From NCBI RefSeq assembly GCF_004135205.1, contig NZ_CP035490.1, positions 5,065,644 through 5,129,643 of the forward strand: a stretch of 64,000 bases of DNA, in the 5' to 3' direction. The notes beneath the pieces were generated by a model. The model had not been told where the DNA came from, made no database searches, and saw only the letters and a list, made by a program, of their open reading frames with translations. Positions 28,863 to 38,118 of this stretch are shown in pieces. The position numbers and the translations under genes were made by a program. Numbering within the stretch: position 1 is the stretch's first letter; every line of letters begins with the position of its first letter. Source of the stretch: Hahella sp. KA22. GTDB lineage: Bacteria; Pseudomonadota; Gammaproteobacteria; Pseudomonadales; Oleiphilaceae.

Positions 28863-29300
28863 TCACTGACCAATAGTCAGCAGGCGCTGCATCATGGTTT
28901 TCGCTGAATTCAGCACTTCCACGTTGGTCTGGAAGCTGCGGGAAGCGGACATCATATCCGCCATTTCCTCCACCACATTCACGTTGGGATAAAACACATA
29001 ACCGTCCGCATCCGCCATGGGGTGGTCCGGCTGGTAACGACGCTCCAGAGATGCATCGCTTTCCACAATGGCTCGCACTTCCACGCCTCGGGAGGCGTCA
29101 TCGTGGACCGAAGGAGGAATCGCCGCGTTAAGCGCATCCTGATGCACCGCCGCAAAAATCGGCTTGCGCGCGCGATAAGTCTGATCGATGCTGGAGCTGG
29201 CGGTGTCCGCGTTGGCCAGGTTGCTGGCGGTGGTGTTCAGTCGCACTGATTGCGCGGTCATACCGGAGCCGGCAATGTCGAAAATGCTATTGATCCCCAT
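28863..29300 (-). CDS. flgC: Flagellar proximal rod protein FlgC
   Basis: FlgC is a proximal rod subunit. The 145-residue protein shows SIFDIAGSGMTAQSVRLNTT, ASNLANADT, and the C-terminal YPNVNVVEEMADMMSASRSF followed by QTNVEVLNSAKTMMQ. This is a typical length and pattern. It starts 2 bases after flgB, indicating tight translational coupling. Confidence 0.95.
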   Translation of the reverse strand: MGINSIFDIAGSGMTAQSVRLNTTASNLANADTASSSIDQTYRARKPIFAAVHQDALNAAIPPSVHDDASRGVEVRAIVESDASLERRYQPDHPMADADGYVFYPNVNVVEEMADMMSASRSFQTNVEVLNSAKTMMQRLLTIGQ

Positions 29301-29302
29301 GG

Positions 29303-29698
29303 TTATTCTCCTTTAATCGCGCTGACAATGCCTTTCAGGCGGCTATTAAGGAATTCAAAGCTGGCCTGAAAATCCAGCGCATTCTTAGAGTACTGCACGA
29401 TTTCCGTCTGCGTATCCACCGTGTTGCCGTCAATCGAAGGCTGCAGCGGCTGGCGGTAAAGCAGAGCCCCTTCCGCCGGTGTTTCTATCGCCATGTGGGC
29501 ATCGTGAGTAGTGACCACTTCCAGTGAGTCCTCCATACTTTTGGCTTGTTTGAGCACGGCTTTAAAATCGATATCCCGGGCGCGGAACCCAGGGGTGTCC
29601 GCATTGGCTATGTTGTTCGCCAGCACTTCCGCCCGTCTGGCGCGGACGTTCAGCGCTTGCTCATGGATACCCAGCGCTTTGTCGAATGATATGGCCAT
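29303..29698 (-). CDS. flgB: Flagellar proximal rod protein FlgB
   Basis: FlgB is the rod subunit nearest the basal body and the first gene of this operon. The 131-residue product has the expected ALNVRARRAEVLANNIANAD followed by TPGFRARDIDFKAVL, and a C-terminal YSKNALDFQASFEFLNSRLK. AGAGG precedes the ATG at 6 bases. A sigma-54 promoter lies about 50 bases upstream. No flgA, flgM or flgN is adjacent; upstream is an unrelated nitroreductase gene. Confidence 0.95.
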   Translation of the reverse strand: MAISFDKALGIHEQALNVRARRAEVLANNIANADTPGFRARDIDFKAVLKQAKSMEDSLEVVTTHDAHMAIETPAEGALLYRQPLQPSIDGNTVDTQTEIVQYSKNALDFQASFEFLNSRLKGIVSAIKGE

Positions 29699-29750
29699 CT
29701 AACACCTCTGCAGTTGCCTGACTGCGACAATCATCATTTGCGTCAATGTC

Positions 29751-29766
29751 AGCAAGTCCCGCGCCA
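29751..29766 (-). promoter_or_regulatory. Sigma-54 promoter of the flgB-L operon
   Basis: On the minus strand the sequence TGGCGCGGGACTTGCT matches every fixed position of the sigma-54 consensus TGGCRYGN4TTGCW, with GG and GC correctly spaced. It ends about 50 bases before the flgB ATG. Flagellar middle genes in Vibrio and Pseudomonas are driven this way by RpoN with FlrC/FleR-type activators; that this applies here is inference. Confidence 0.85.
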
Positions 29767-29974
29767 GTTATTTTTTTGTTTTATTTTTCAGTTAGATAGT
29801 ATTTTCAGGCAGGCGGAAGGCGGCAAAGGGATACCGCCCAGAAGGAAAGCGCGTCCACACCAAGCGGCAAGAGGAAAACCATCGCCACCGGAAAGGTCGA
29901 ACAGGACGATAGATATGCAGAAGAGATTTGGGGAAAAGCGACGTCGATAAAGACAGGCAACGTCGCAGGAAATA

Positions 29975-30541
29975 TCAGCTCGCTTCGCCAGTGAAGAAAC
30001 TAACGCGCTCTTCAAAAGCAGGCGGTTCGGGAACTTTCTTCTCTTTGCTGGCCGGCGTCCCTACATACAGATAACCCACCACATGTTCGTTGGAGGCCAA
30101 ACCAAGACGCTGTTTGACGCGCTCATCGTAGGCCACCCATCCGGTGCGCCACATGGCGCCATAGCCCAGTTCCTCCAGCCCCAGCATTAACGCATAGGCG
30201 CTGCAGCCGGCGGAAATCAACTGTTCCGACTCCGGCGCCTTGGGATGCTCCTGGACAGTAGCGACCACGACAATCACCATCGGCGCGCGACTGGGCGCTT
30301 TGGCCAGCTTTTGCCTGGCCGCATCGTCCTGACCATCCTGCTCCGCAGTTTCGCAGTATATGCGTCCCAAAGCGTCGAGCCCTTCCCCTTCCACAATAAT
30401 CAGACGGCATGGCCGTAAGCGGGCATGGTCCGGCGCGCGCATGATAACCGGATACAGTTGTCGCAATTGTGCATGGCTCGGCGCCGGCGCCTGCAACAAA
30501 GGGGTGGAGGTTCGATTTGCAAGAATGTCTAATACCGCCAT
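29975..30541 (-). CDS. ydjA: YdjA-type nitroreductase family protein
   Basis: FMN-dependent oxidoreductase of the small YdjA branch of nitroreductases. The 188-residue protein starts MAVLDILANRTSTPLLQAPA. It has the RAPDHARLRPCRLIIVEG segment that holds part of the flavin site, and a later GLEELGYGAMWRTGW and VVGYLYVGTPA. The physiological substrate of YdjA proteins is not established. It stands alone, upstream of the flagellar operon on the same strand, and I see no link to flagella beyond proximity. Confidence 0.88.
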   Translation of the reverse strand: MAVLDILANRTSTPLLQAPAPSHAQLRQLYPVIMRAPDHARLRPCRLIIVEGEGLDALGRIYCETAEQDGQDDAARQKLAKAPSRAPMVIVVVATVQEHPKAPESEQLISAGCSAYALMLGLEELGYGAMWRTGWVAYDERVKQRLGLASNEHVVGYLYVGTPASKEKKVPEPPAFEERVSFFTGEAS

Positions 30542-31111
30542 GGCGTTATACGTGGCTCCTGTTGTTTATTCGCGTGACCGCCGGTCAGGCCAATAAGAGA
30601 CCAGCGACTGATTCGGTTCAGATTATAAATAGGAATGATTCTTAAATATATGCAATTGGCCGTCGAAAAATACTTGTCCTATCGCGCCACATTGCCTGCC
30701 TTTTACGCCAACTCAAAAGGTTAAAGATTGTCTAACGACAGACAAAACCGTCCCACAGATTGTCCGACAACCCCATTACTGCTAACCTTAACGCGATCGT
30801 AGCGCTGGTGGACTATACTACCAGAAGAGGGCGGCAGTTATGGCGGATGGTTTACGCCGGTCCAACGGCTTTTTGCATGGCAATCCCGCATTCACCCAAT
30901 GCGTCGCGCTACGCCTGTTGAACAGGCGCCTCCCGCTTTCCACCCGGAAAACCTTCTATTCCTGTCCTTTTTAGGGTATATCCGTGCGAGGACAGGACGT
31001 TTTTATTGATAACAGCAAACCGGCGAGCCGCATTGCCATTCCCATGAGCTCGCAGGGACTTTTGGTTAGGTTGAAAAATATGCTGACGGGACAATACCGG
31101 TATTCGCGGTT
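30542..31111. other. 570-base intergenic region with paired inverted repeats
   Basis: No supported gene lies here. The only structured element I see is a pair of TTGTC inverted repeats at 30728-30770, listed separately. TATACT at 30814-30819 could be a -10 on the plus strand, but no -35 fits. The region must hold promoters for both the divergent nitroreductase and the nucleotide cyclase. Confidence 0.5.
30728..30770. promoter_or_regulatory. Tandem operator-like inverted repeats
   Basis: First element: TTGTCT-N6-AGACAA (30728-30745), perfect. Second: TTGTC-C-GACAA (30760-30770), perfect. They share the half-site TTGTC, and their centres are about 28 bases apart, close to three helical turns. 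This suggests binding sites for one dimeric regulator; which one is unknown. Confidence 0.4.
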
Positions 31112-32515
31112 ATGACACAAATGATGCCGATACCTCCACATCTCGCCAATACGCCGCACTCCCCGACTCAGGTGACCATCCCGCCCATGCCGGACTATAA
31201 CGCCCGGGTGCTCGGCTATCTGGTATGCGCCGCCATCATCGTCGCCGGCATTCTGGAGGGGCATTTCGACGAATACCTTATCTGGATCATTCCCGGCGCC
31301 ATGCTATGGCCGCATATTCTGTATTTCGCTCTGCGCTTCTTCGATAAACAGAAGAACACCAAGGTCCGCCAGGGCATGATGGTGGTGGATGGTTTTCTAT
31401 GCGGCGTGATTCTGGTGCTCATCAAATTCAGCGTCACACCCACTCTGTTTTTCCTGCTGATGCTGAACTTCAGCTTTATTATCGTTGGCGGCATGAAAAG
31501 CTGGCTCTACGGCAACATCGCCTTTCTCGCCGGCTTTACCGTAGCGTCCATTTATTTTGGTTTAAGTTTTGCGCCAGCCACCCCTATGGTGGTCAGCATT
31601 ATCGGCGGCGTCACCTGTTCGCTGTATGTCGGCGTTACCGCGTATTACACGCACCAACAGGCCCGCGCCCTGGTGCAGGCGAAGTCACAGATCCAGTTTC
31701 AGCGTGAGCAATCCATCGCCCTGTCTCATAAGCTGGCCAAATACCTGTCGCCGCAGGTATGGCAATCCATCTTCACCGGCGAGCGCGACGTTCGTCTGGA
31801 AACCCAGCGTAAGCGGCTGGCGGTGTTTTTCTCCGACATCAAAGGATTCACCGAACTGGCGGAGGAGATGGAGCCGGAAAGCCTGACTGAGCTGCTCAAC
31901 ACCTACTTTAACGAGATGTCTCAGATCGCCCTTAAATACGGTGGCACCATCGACAAATTCGTCGGCGACAGCATCATGATTTTCTTCGGCGATCCCAGTA
32001 GCCGCGGCGCCAAGGAAGACACCTGCGCCTGCGTCATGATGGCGATCGAAATGCGCAAACACATGAAAATTCTGCGGCAGAAATGGCGTAGTCAGGGCGT
32101 GCGCACACCACTGGAAATTCGCATGGGCATTAGCACCGGTTACTGCACCGTGGGCAACTTCGGCGCGGAAAACCGTATGGATTACACCATCATAGGCAAA
32201 GAAGTGAACCTCGCCAGCCGTCTCGAATCCATGGCGGCGCCCGGAGAAATTCTGGTATCCTACGAAACCTTCGCGCTGATCAAAGACACCATCATGTGCC
32301 GGGATAAGGGCGAAATTACGGTGAAGGGCTTCGCCAAGCCAGTGCCGATTTACTCCGTCGTGGATTTACGCCGCGACATCGGCGGCAATCAGAGTTTTAT
32401 CGAACATGAAACCGAAGGATTCGCCATGTACCTGGACGCAGGCAAGGTCAGCGCCCAGGCCAAAGAGCGCATACTGAAATCCCTCGAAAGCGCTGCGGAA
32501 AAGTTGCGCAACTAA
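31112..32515 (+). CDS. Membrane class III adenylate/guanylate cyclase (CyaB-like)
   Basis: The 467-residue protein has an N-terminal membrane part of about five to six helices (residues 33-180) that resembles the MASE2 sensor of Pseudomonas CyaB. A helical linker follows (about 183-230), then a catalytic class III cyclase domain (about 232-425). Both metal-binding aspartates are present: Asp242 in FFSDIKGF and Asp286 in DKFVGDSIM. The MDYTIIGKEVNLASRLE segment supplies the transition-state Asn and Arg. cAMP is the likely product by family; guanylate activity cannot be excluded from sequence alone. The start has no strong ribosome site, so the first 30 residues are uncertain. It stands as a single gene. 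Confidence 0.9.
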   Translation: MTQMMPIPPHLANTPHSPTQVTIPPMPDYNARVLGYLVCAAIIVAGILEGHFDEYLIWIIPGAMLWPHILYFALRFFDKQKNTKVRQGMMVVDGFLCGVILVLIKFSVTPTLFFLLMLNFSFIIVGGMKSWLYGNIAFLAGFTVASIYFGLSFAPATPMVVSIIGGVTCSLYVGVTAYYTHQQARALVQAKSQIQFQREQSIALSHKLAKYLSPQVWQSIFTGERDVRLETQRKRLAVFFSDIKGFTELAEEMEPESLTELLNTYFNEMSQIALKYGGTIDKFVGDSIMIFFGDPSSRGAKEDTCACVMMAIEMRKHMKILRQKWRSQGVRTPLEIRMGISTGYCTVGNFGAENRMDYTIIGKEVNLASRLESMAAPGEILVSYETFALIKDTIMCRDKGEITVKGFAKPVPIYSVVDLRRDIGGNQSFIEHETEGFAMYLDAGKVSAQAKERILKSLESAAEKLRN

Positions 32516-32754
32516 CCACGCCCTTCAACCAAGTTACACAGTCGATTGCAGATAAGCATCGCGCATTTCATTGCGCCGGAAACGCTGGGATGTGCGACAT
32601 GGGAACATTTCAGTACACGGAGGTTGGCTTCGCCATGATCTAACCAAGTCGCGTCATCCCTCGACGCGCACCCCGCCCCAATTGCATTCACGCAGGCTCA
32701 ATATATGCCGACGCGATTGCGCGCAATTTTTCGCCTTTCAAAATCAGGTTCTAT

Positions 32755-34089
32755 ATGTCTCACAAGAAAACGCTACTCAGCGTCTCTCTGCTTATTTTTC
32801 TGGGCGCACTGGAGAAAACCATTGTCACCACGCCTCTTCCCGTTATCGGGACCGAACTCAACGCCATGAACGATATCGCCTGGGTCGTCACCGCCTACCT
32901 GCTGACAGCCACTAGCGTCATTCCAATCTGCGGCAAGTTGAGCGATCTGTTCGGTCGGCTCAAAGTGATCATCGTCAGTCTGGGGATCTTCTCCATTGGA
33001 TCGCTGCTATGCGCTCTCGCCAACGATATGCAGTCGCTCATACTCGTCCGCGCCCTGCAGGGCGTCGGTGGCGGCGCCCTGATTTCACTGGCGTTCGTGG
33101 TGATTTCAGACGTCATTCCAGCGCGGGAGATCGGCCGCTATCAGGGCTATATCTCCGCCATCTATGTGGTTTCCAATATCGCCGGACCGGTATTCGGCAG
33201 CCTGTTGACGGAACACTTGAGCTGGCGCTGGATCTTCGCGATCAATATCCCCCTGGCCTTATTGGCGGCTTTTATCGCCATAAGAAGCATCAAAGATAAA
33301 GTCGTCAAACGTGAGGACAGGTTCAATTGGGGCGGCTCGCTGCTATTGGTGTCCTCCACCACCTTGCTTATCTTGTTGCTCAGCGAAGACCTCAGCTTAC
33401 CGCACGCCTTTTCTCTCGTTGGGGCCTTATTTATCGCCGGAGCCTGGACGTATTTGCTCACGGACAAAAAGCGCTCTGTCGTCCCGCGCCATCTGTTCAA
33501 GCTTCCCAACTACGCCGCCTGCATCCTGACGATGGGCGTATGCCAGATCCTGATGACAGCGGCGTTAATTTACTTCCCGTTGCAAATGCAAGTACAGAAT
33601 GGCGTCAGCCTGACCCTCAGCGGCTACAGCATGCTGCTGTTCACTCTCGGGGTATGCGTCAGCGCCTATTTCTCAGGTAAACACATCGCGGCGACAGGGG
33701 TTTACAAGACGCACATCCTAGTGGGCTTCATACTGATCGCCGTCGCTTTCTTCCTGATGTTAATGAAGATAGCGTTCGTGTCGCTGTTTCCAATAATTGG
33801 ATTGGGAATCGGCTTCACCTTGCCAGGAGTGACCTGCGCAGTACAAAACGTGTTGCCCGCCGCGGACAGAGGCGTCGGCATTTCCTTCTTCGGATACGTG
33901 CGGGAGTTAAGCGGCGCCGCTGGCGTGGTGGTCTGCTCCAGCCTGTATCGCGACGGCGGCTCCTTACAAGCGGCCTACAGCGCTTTCGGCGTGATATATC
34001 TCGCCATGTGCTTATTCGCCAGTCTGGCGTTTATCATTGTGGCGGGGTTTATCACCGAGAAAGAGCTGATGACCCAAGTGGCGGAATAG
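32755..34089 (+). CDS. MFS drug/small-molecule exporter
   Basis: A 444-residue proton-coupled transporter of the drug:H+ antiporter type, with about 12-14 membrane helices. Motif A is seen as GKLSDLFGRLKVI after helix 2. A motif C-like segment, NIAGPVFGSLLTEHLSWRW, in the fifth helix marks antiporters. The start LLSVSLLIFLGALEKTIVTT, with an acidic residue in helix 1, is typical of DHA2-like exporters. Substrate unknown. It stands alone and ends near a hairpin with a T run. Confidence 0.88.
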   Translation: MSHKKTLLSVSLLIFLGALEKTIVTTPLPVIGTELNAMNDIAWVVTAYLLTATSVIPICGKLSDLFGRLKVIIVSLGIFSIGSLLCALANDMQSLILVRALQGVGGGALISLAFVVISDVIPAREIGRYQGYISAIYVVSNIAGPVFGSLLTEHLSWRWIFAINIPLALLAAFIAIRSIKDKVVKREDRFNWGGSLLLVSSTTLLILLLSEDLSLPHAFSLVGALFIAGAWTYLLTDKKRSVVPRHLFKLPNYAACILTMGVCQILMTAALIYFPLQMQVQNGVSLTLSGYSMLLFTLGVCVSAYFSGKHIAATGVYKTHILVGFILIAVAFFLMLMKIAFVSLFPIIGLGIGFTLPGVTCAVQNVLPAADRGVGISFFGYVRELSGAAGVVVCSSLYRDGGSLQAAYSAFGVIYLAMCLFASLAFIIVAGFITEKELMTQVAE

Positions 34090-34134
34090 CATCGCCGAAA
34101 AGCCAGTGACAATCAGTGGTAAATGGAATTGGCG

Positions 34135-34165
34135 GCCGCGCCAGACACACCTGAGCGCGGCTTTT
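34135..34165 (+). terminator. Terminator after the MFS gene
   Basis: Arms GCCGCGC (34135-34141) and GCGCGGC (34155-34161), perfect 7-bp pairing, with a 13-base loop, followed by TTTT. It lies between the convergent MFS and queF genes. Confidence 0.5.
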
Positions 34166-34193
34166 CAATGGAAAGGACGAGGCGAAGCCTGAG

Positions 34194-35018
34194 CTACTGT
34201 CGCGGCAACTTGAAATTATCCGCCGCCAACGGATAGTTGGAGCGCAATGGGTTGATGTCCAGGCCGCCGCGTCGGGTGTAACGCGCGTACACCGCCAGTT
34301 TTTCCGGCTGATATCGTTGCATCAGCGTCAGATAGACCGACTCCACACAATGCTCATGGAAATCCTGATGCGAACGCATGGAGACGATGTACTTCAATAG
34401 CGCCGCCTTATCCAAGGGCTTACCGCGATAGTGAATATACAGTGTCGCCCAATCCGGTTGCCCGGTGACCGGACAATTGCTCTTCAGCAAATCCGAACTC
34501 AGCGTCTCCTCCACGATGTCGTCGCCCACAGGATCAGGCAGTAGCGAGGCGTCGGGGGTATACACCTCCACCTCTATGTCCAGACCGTCCAGGTTTTCCG
34601 CCGCCTGCCAGAATGAGAGCTCATCACGCCAGTCGCTCGCCGACAGCAACGTCACCGACACCTCGCCTTCCGCCGCCGCAGACAGGTCTTTCTGCATCAG
34701 CGCCTGCACTTCTTCACGGGAAGCGAAGCGGCTTTGGTTGAACGAGTTCAGATACAGCTTGAAAGACTTGGATTCAATGATATTAAGGCTGTCACAGCGA
34801 ATGCGAAAAACGCCAAGCGCCACTTCCGGCTTGCCTTTGCTGTTGAGCCAGGACAGCTCATAGCCGTTCCATAAATCTTCGCCAACAAAATCCGGCGCTC
34901 CACTCAAACCCAAAGTCCCCCGGGACTTAGCGCGGGGAATCGGGGTCAACCAGGACGGAGAGTATTCCTCAGGGTATTCCGTCGCCTTCCCCAGATGCGT
35001 ATGTTTTTCCAGTTCCAC
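34194..35018 (-). CDS. queF: 7-cyano-7-deazaguanine reductase (type II)
   Basis: NADPH-dependent reduction of preQ0 to preQ1, the substrate of the Tgt enzyme also encoded in this window. The 274-residue bimodular form carries the QueF motif ESKSFKLYLNSFN (from Glu82) and the catalytic cysteine Cys182 in LKSNCPVTGQPDWA, with Asp189. I choose the GTG at 35016-35018, preceded by GGAG 8 bases upstream; an ATG 12 codons earlier overlaps the next gene's end and adds unsupported residues. Confidence 0.95.
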   Translation of the reverse strand: MELEKHTHLGKATEYPEEYSPSWLTPIPRAKSRGTLGLSGAPDFVGEDLWNGYELSWLNSKGKPEVALGVFRIRCDSLNIIESKSFKLYLNSFNQSRFASREEVQALMQKDLSAAAEGEVSVTLLSASDWRDELSFWQAAENLDGLDIEVEVYTPDASLLPDPVGDDIVEETLSSDLLKSNCPVTGQPDWATLYIHYRGKPLDKAALLKYIVSMRSHQDFHEHCVESVYLTLMQRYQPEKLAVYARYTRRGGLDINPLRSNYPLAADNFKLPRQ

Positions 35019-35037
35019 AATTACTTCTCCAAACCGG

Positions 35038-35808
35038 TTAGGTGCGTATGCCAACGCCTTTGTTCAACAAGCGCATGCTAAAGCTGAACAACGCAACGAT
35101 AAATAAGAGAATCATGCCGTAGGCCGCGCCCAGATTGATATCGCTAACGCCCAGCAGGCCATAACGAAAGGCGTTGATCATATACAGAATTGGGTTGATC
35201 AATGACACATTCTGCCAGAACTCCGGTAGTAACGTGATGGAGTAAAAGACGCCGCCCAAATAAGTCAGCGGCGTCAGAATAAAAGTCGGCACAATAGAGA
35301 TGTCGTCAAACTTGTTGGCGTAGACTGCATTAATAAAGCCGCCCAGTGAGAACAGCACCGCCGTCATGAACACCACGCTGACCACCACCGGCACGCTGTG
35401 TATCTGCAAGTCGGTAAAATACAGAGAAATCGCCGTCACAATGACGCCCACCGCCAGACCCCGAGCGACGCCGCCGCCGACGTACCCCAGCAGAATGACG
35501 TAATTCGGTACAGGAGCCACCAGCAGTTCTTCAATGCTGTGTTGAAACTTCATGCCGAAAAATGAAGACACCACGTTAGCGTAGGAGTTAGTGATGACCG
35601 ACATCATGATCAATCCGGGCACAATGAAATCCATGTAGGAATATCCGCCCATTTCTCCAATTCTCGGCCCGATAAGGTTGCCGAAAATCACGAAATACAG
35701 CGTCATGGTGATCGCCGGCGGCAGCAATGTCTGCGACCAAATACGGGTGAAGCGGCGCACTTCTTTAATCAGGATGGTGTTAAAGGCGATCATAATCGCG
35801 CTGTTCAT
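35038..35808 (-). CDS. yadH: ABC-2 type transporter permease YadH
   Basis: Inner-membrane permease of 256 residues with about six helices in the ABC-2 fold. It resembles E. coli YadH along its full length: QTLLPPAITMTLYFVIFGNL, IVPGLIMMSVITNSYANVVS, VAPVPNYVILLGYVGGGVAR and FILTPLTYLGGVFYSITLLP. Its start overlaps the yadG stop by four bases (ATGA), so the two subunits are translationally coupled. The exported substrate of YadGH is not known. Confidence 0.93.
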   Translation of the reverse strand: MNSAIMIAFNTILIKEVRRFTRIWSQTLLPPAITMTLYFVIFGNLIGPRIGEMGGYSYMDFIVPGLIMMSVITNSYANVVSSFFGMKFQHSIEELLVAPVPNYVILLGYVGGGVARGLAVGVIVTAISLYFTDLQIHSVPVVVSVVFMTAVLFSLGGFINAVYANKFDDISIVPTFILTPLTYLGGVFYSITLLPEFWQNVSLINPILYMINAFRYGLLGVSDINLGAAYGMILLFIVALFSFSMRLLNKGVGIRT

Positions 35809-36764
35809 GCCTGCGCCTCCTCTGCTTTCGCCGTACTGCCTGTCTCGTTCTTATCCTCGTTGACCATGCGGATAAACAGCTCTTCCAAACGGTTGGTTTT
35901 CGTACGCATGCTGCTCACCTTCACCCCTAACTGGTCCAGCTGCTGGAACACTTCGTTCAGGCTACGCTGTTTGTCCACGTCCACTTCCAACATACCGTCG
36001 GCGGTAAGACGAGTACCGTAGCCCTCCAGATGTGGGGCCTCTTGCAAACGACAAGTCAGATCAAGCACAAAGGTTTCCTGATTGAGCTTATTCAACAGGT
36101 CGCGCTTATTGGTGTTTTCCAGAATCCGGCCACGATCGATGATAGCGATGTTGCGGCACAACGCTTCCGCCTCTTCCAGATAATGAGTGGTCAGAATAAT
36201 CGTGCGACCTTCGTTGTTGACGTTGGTGAGAAAGGTCCACATGCTGCGTCGCAGCTCAATGTCCACGCCAGCGGTCGGTTCATCGAGAATAATCAGTCGC
36301 GGCTCATGCACCAGCGCACGTGCGATCATCAGACGCCGTTTCATACCGCCGGACAACATGCGCGCCTGTTGATCCTTCTTATCCCAAAGCCCCAGCTCAC
36401 GCAGATATTTTTCCGCATTGTCTTTGGATGCTTTGGCGGGGATACCGTAATACCCCGCCTGAGTGACGAGGATATCGAATACTTTTTCGAACTGATTAAA
36501 GTTGAATTCCTGAGGCACAACGCCCAGTTGCAGTTTCGCTTTGACCAGATCCTTATCAAGATCGTGACCAAAGATGGAGACAGAGCCGGATGTCTTGTTC
36601 ACCAGTGAAGATACGATGCCAAGAGTGGTGGACTTGCCGGCGCCGTTAGGGCCCAGCAGCGCAAAGAAGTCGCCCTCCTCCACATCCAAGTTGATGCCTT
36701 TCAAGGCCTCGAAACCGTTACCGTATATTTTTCTTAAATCGCGAATAGCCAGTGCGGTAGACAT
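35805..36764 (-). CDS. yadG: ABC transporter ATP-binding protein YadG
   Basis: ATPase subunit partnering YadH. Walker A is LLGPNGAGKSTT, the signature is MLSGGMKRRLMIARAL, Walker B with the catalytic Glu is LIILDEPTAGVD, and the H-loop is ILTTHYLEEAEAL. The 319 residues include a C-terminal regulatory extension ending in an acidic, Lys/Glu-rich tail (NEDKNETGSTAKAEEAQA) slightly longer than in E. coli YadG. It is first in a two-gene operon. Confidence 0.94.
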   Translation of the reverse strand: MSTALAIRDLRKIYGNGFEALKGINLDVEEGDFFALLGPNGAGKSTTLGIVSSLVNKTSGSVSIFGHDLDKDLVKAKLQLGVVPQEFNFNQFEKVFDILVTQAGYYGIPAKASKDNAEKYLRELGLWDKKDQQARMLSGGMKRRLMIARALVHEPRLIILDEPTAGVDIELRRSMWTFLTNVNNEGRTIILTTHYLEEAEALCRNIAIIDRGRILENTNKRDLLNKLNQETFVLDLTCRLQEAPHLEGYGTRLTADGMLEVDVDKQRSLNEVFQQLDQLGVKVSSMRTKTNRLEELFIRMVNEDKNETGSTAKAEEAQA

Positions 36765-37080
36765 AATTCTTTCTGATTCCTGCGGCCAGTGTGAGAGCGT
36801 CAGGCATAAGGGGCGCGCCAGCGGCCTGATTTACGGGAAGACTGTATAGATTGCGTCGCCGCCCGTTTTTTTCAATGAAAAAGACGGAATTAATCGTCCA
36901 TTTCCCTGAAAACTGCGATGGGCTTCCTTTTTAGCGCCCGCCCACTCTTTATAATCTGCGTCAATAAGCGCCTGGATTAAGGGCGCAGCAGCGACCACGC
37001 ACACAACCTGTTGTTTGCAGACACAATAAAGGGACGCTATTGATCTGCAGAATAAATAATAAACAAAAAGGAAAGTATCA
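36765..37080. other. Divergent intergenic region
   Basis: This 316-base spacer separates yadG (minus) from a lipoprotein gene (plus). A TATAAT at 36950-36955 on the plus strand is a candidate -10, without a clear -35. AAGGAAA just before 37081 is the ribosome site of the lipoprotein gene. Nothing else is recognised. Confidence 0.4.
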
Positions 37081-38097
37081 ATGATGAAACGGCCGTTAAG
37101 AGCCATGACCCTGACGTTCGCCGCCGTGTTGGCGGGTTGCGGCGGCGGAGGCGAATCCAGCGACGACAGAGCGACCGCCTACCTTGGCTCTCCCGGCGTG
37201 GCGGGCCTTAACTATCGCACCGCAAGCCAGTCCGGCGTTACCGGCGATCATGGCGAGTTCAGATACTACCCTGGTGAAACTGTCACCTTCTTCGTCGGCG
37301 ACGTAGTGCTGGCGCAGGACATTCCCATCAAGCGCTTCATGACTCCCATCGACTTTGACCCGACCTGGGAGCAGACCATCTATCCCGGCGCAGAGGTCGG
37401 CGGTCTCAGCACTCATAAAGAACAGGAAAAACAGGTTCTCAACGCGGAGTCCAATATCGCCGTCAATACAGCGCGCTTCCTGGTTTCCATCGACTTCGAT
37501 TCCGACACGGAAAACGGCATTCAGGTTCGCGACTCCACCCGCGCAACGATTGAAAGCTCAGTCAATGCAGCCGGTGTAGACTTTACTATCGATCCAGCTG
37601 ACTTCGGCAACCTGGACGACCTCCCCGAAAGCCCAGAAAACCTCCTTGTGGCGGAGCTGTGTCTGCGTGAAGTTTGCTCCGACCTGACGCCGCTGGAGAC
37701 AATCGCCGCCGCCTCAGTGGGCGTGAATTGGGTCAATACGCTAAGCACTAACATCTTTTTAAGGGAAGGCGGACATATCTTCCTGGAAAGCGAACACATT
37801 GAGGCCAACGCTGGCGACACGCGCACTTTCACCGTACAAATCCGGCTGATTGATATTTCCGTAGGACTGGCGGACCTGGAAGTAAAAACAGTAGATGAAC
37901 TGCCGGATTCTGACGGCGAAATTCCAGACCCGCCCCGTTCCGTCATCGCAATCGTTCCCGACCCCGCGCCGGAAAGCAGGGAGTTCAGTTTTATGATTAC
38001 GGGAGAATCGGGAGAGGAAACAGAAATTGTGGTGAATATGCGTCTGGATGGCGACTATCGCTGGTATCAGAAGGTGATGCGGGTAACGCTGCTGTAG
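37081..38097 (+). CDS. Hypothetical lipoprotein
   Basis: A 338-residue exported lipoprotein: basic start, hydrophobic helix, then lipobox LAGC followed by Gly-rich GGGGESSDD. Aspartate is not at position +2, so outer-membrane sorting is expected. Residues 38-78 (PGVAGLNYRTASQSGVTGDH, then EFRYYPGETVTFFVGDVVLA) form a short beta module seen in many marine gammaproteobacterial lipoproteins of unknown function. The rest is acidic, with a C-terminal beta-rich part (about 230-338). No enzymatic motif is visible. It is convergent with the HD-GYP-like gene. Confidence 0.7.
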   Translation: MMKRPLRAMTLTFAAVLAGCGGGGESSDDRATAYLGSPGVAGLNYRTASQSGVTGDHGEFRYYPGETVTFFVGDVVLAQDIPIKRFMTPIDFDPTWEQTIYPGAEVGGLSTHKEQEKQVLNAESNIAVNTARFLVSIDFDSDTENGIQVRDSTRATIESSVNAAGVDFTIDPADFGNLDDLPESPENLLVAELCLREVCSDLTPLETIAAASVGVNWVNTLSTNIFLREGGHIFLESEHIEANAGDTRTFTVQIRLIDISVGLADLEVKTVDELPDSDGEIPDPPRSVIAIVPDPAPESREFSFMITGESGEETEIVVNMRLDGDYRWYQKVMRVTLL

Positions 38098-38118
38098 CGT
38101 CAACCGCATCACGCTCAA

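Noticed and set aside
30909-31094. Minus-strand open frame of 61 codons before the nucleotide cyclase
   Set aside because: It is short, lacks a ribosome site and overlaps the presumed promoter region of the cyclase.
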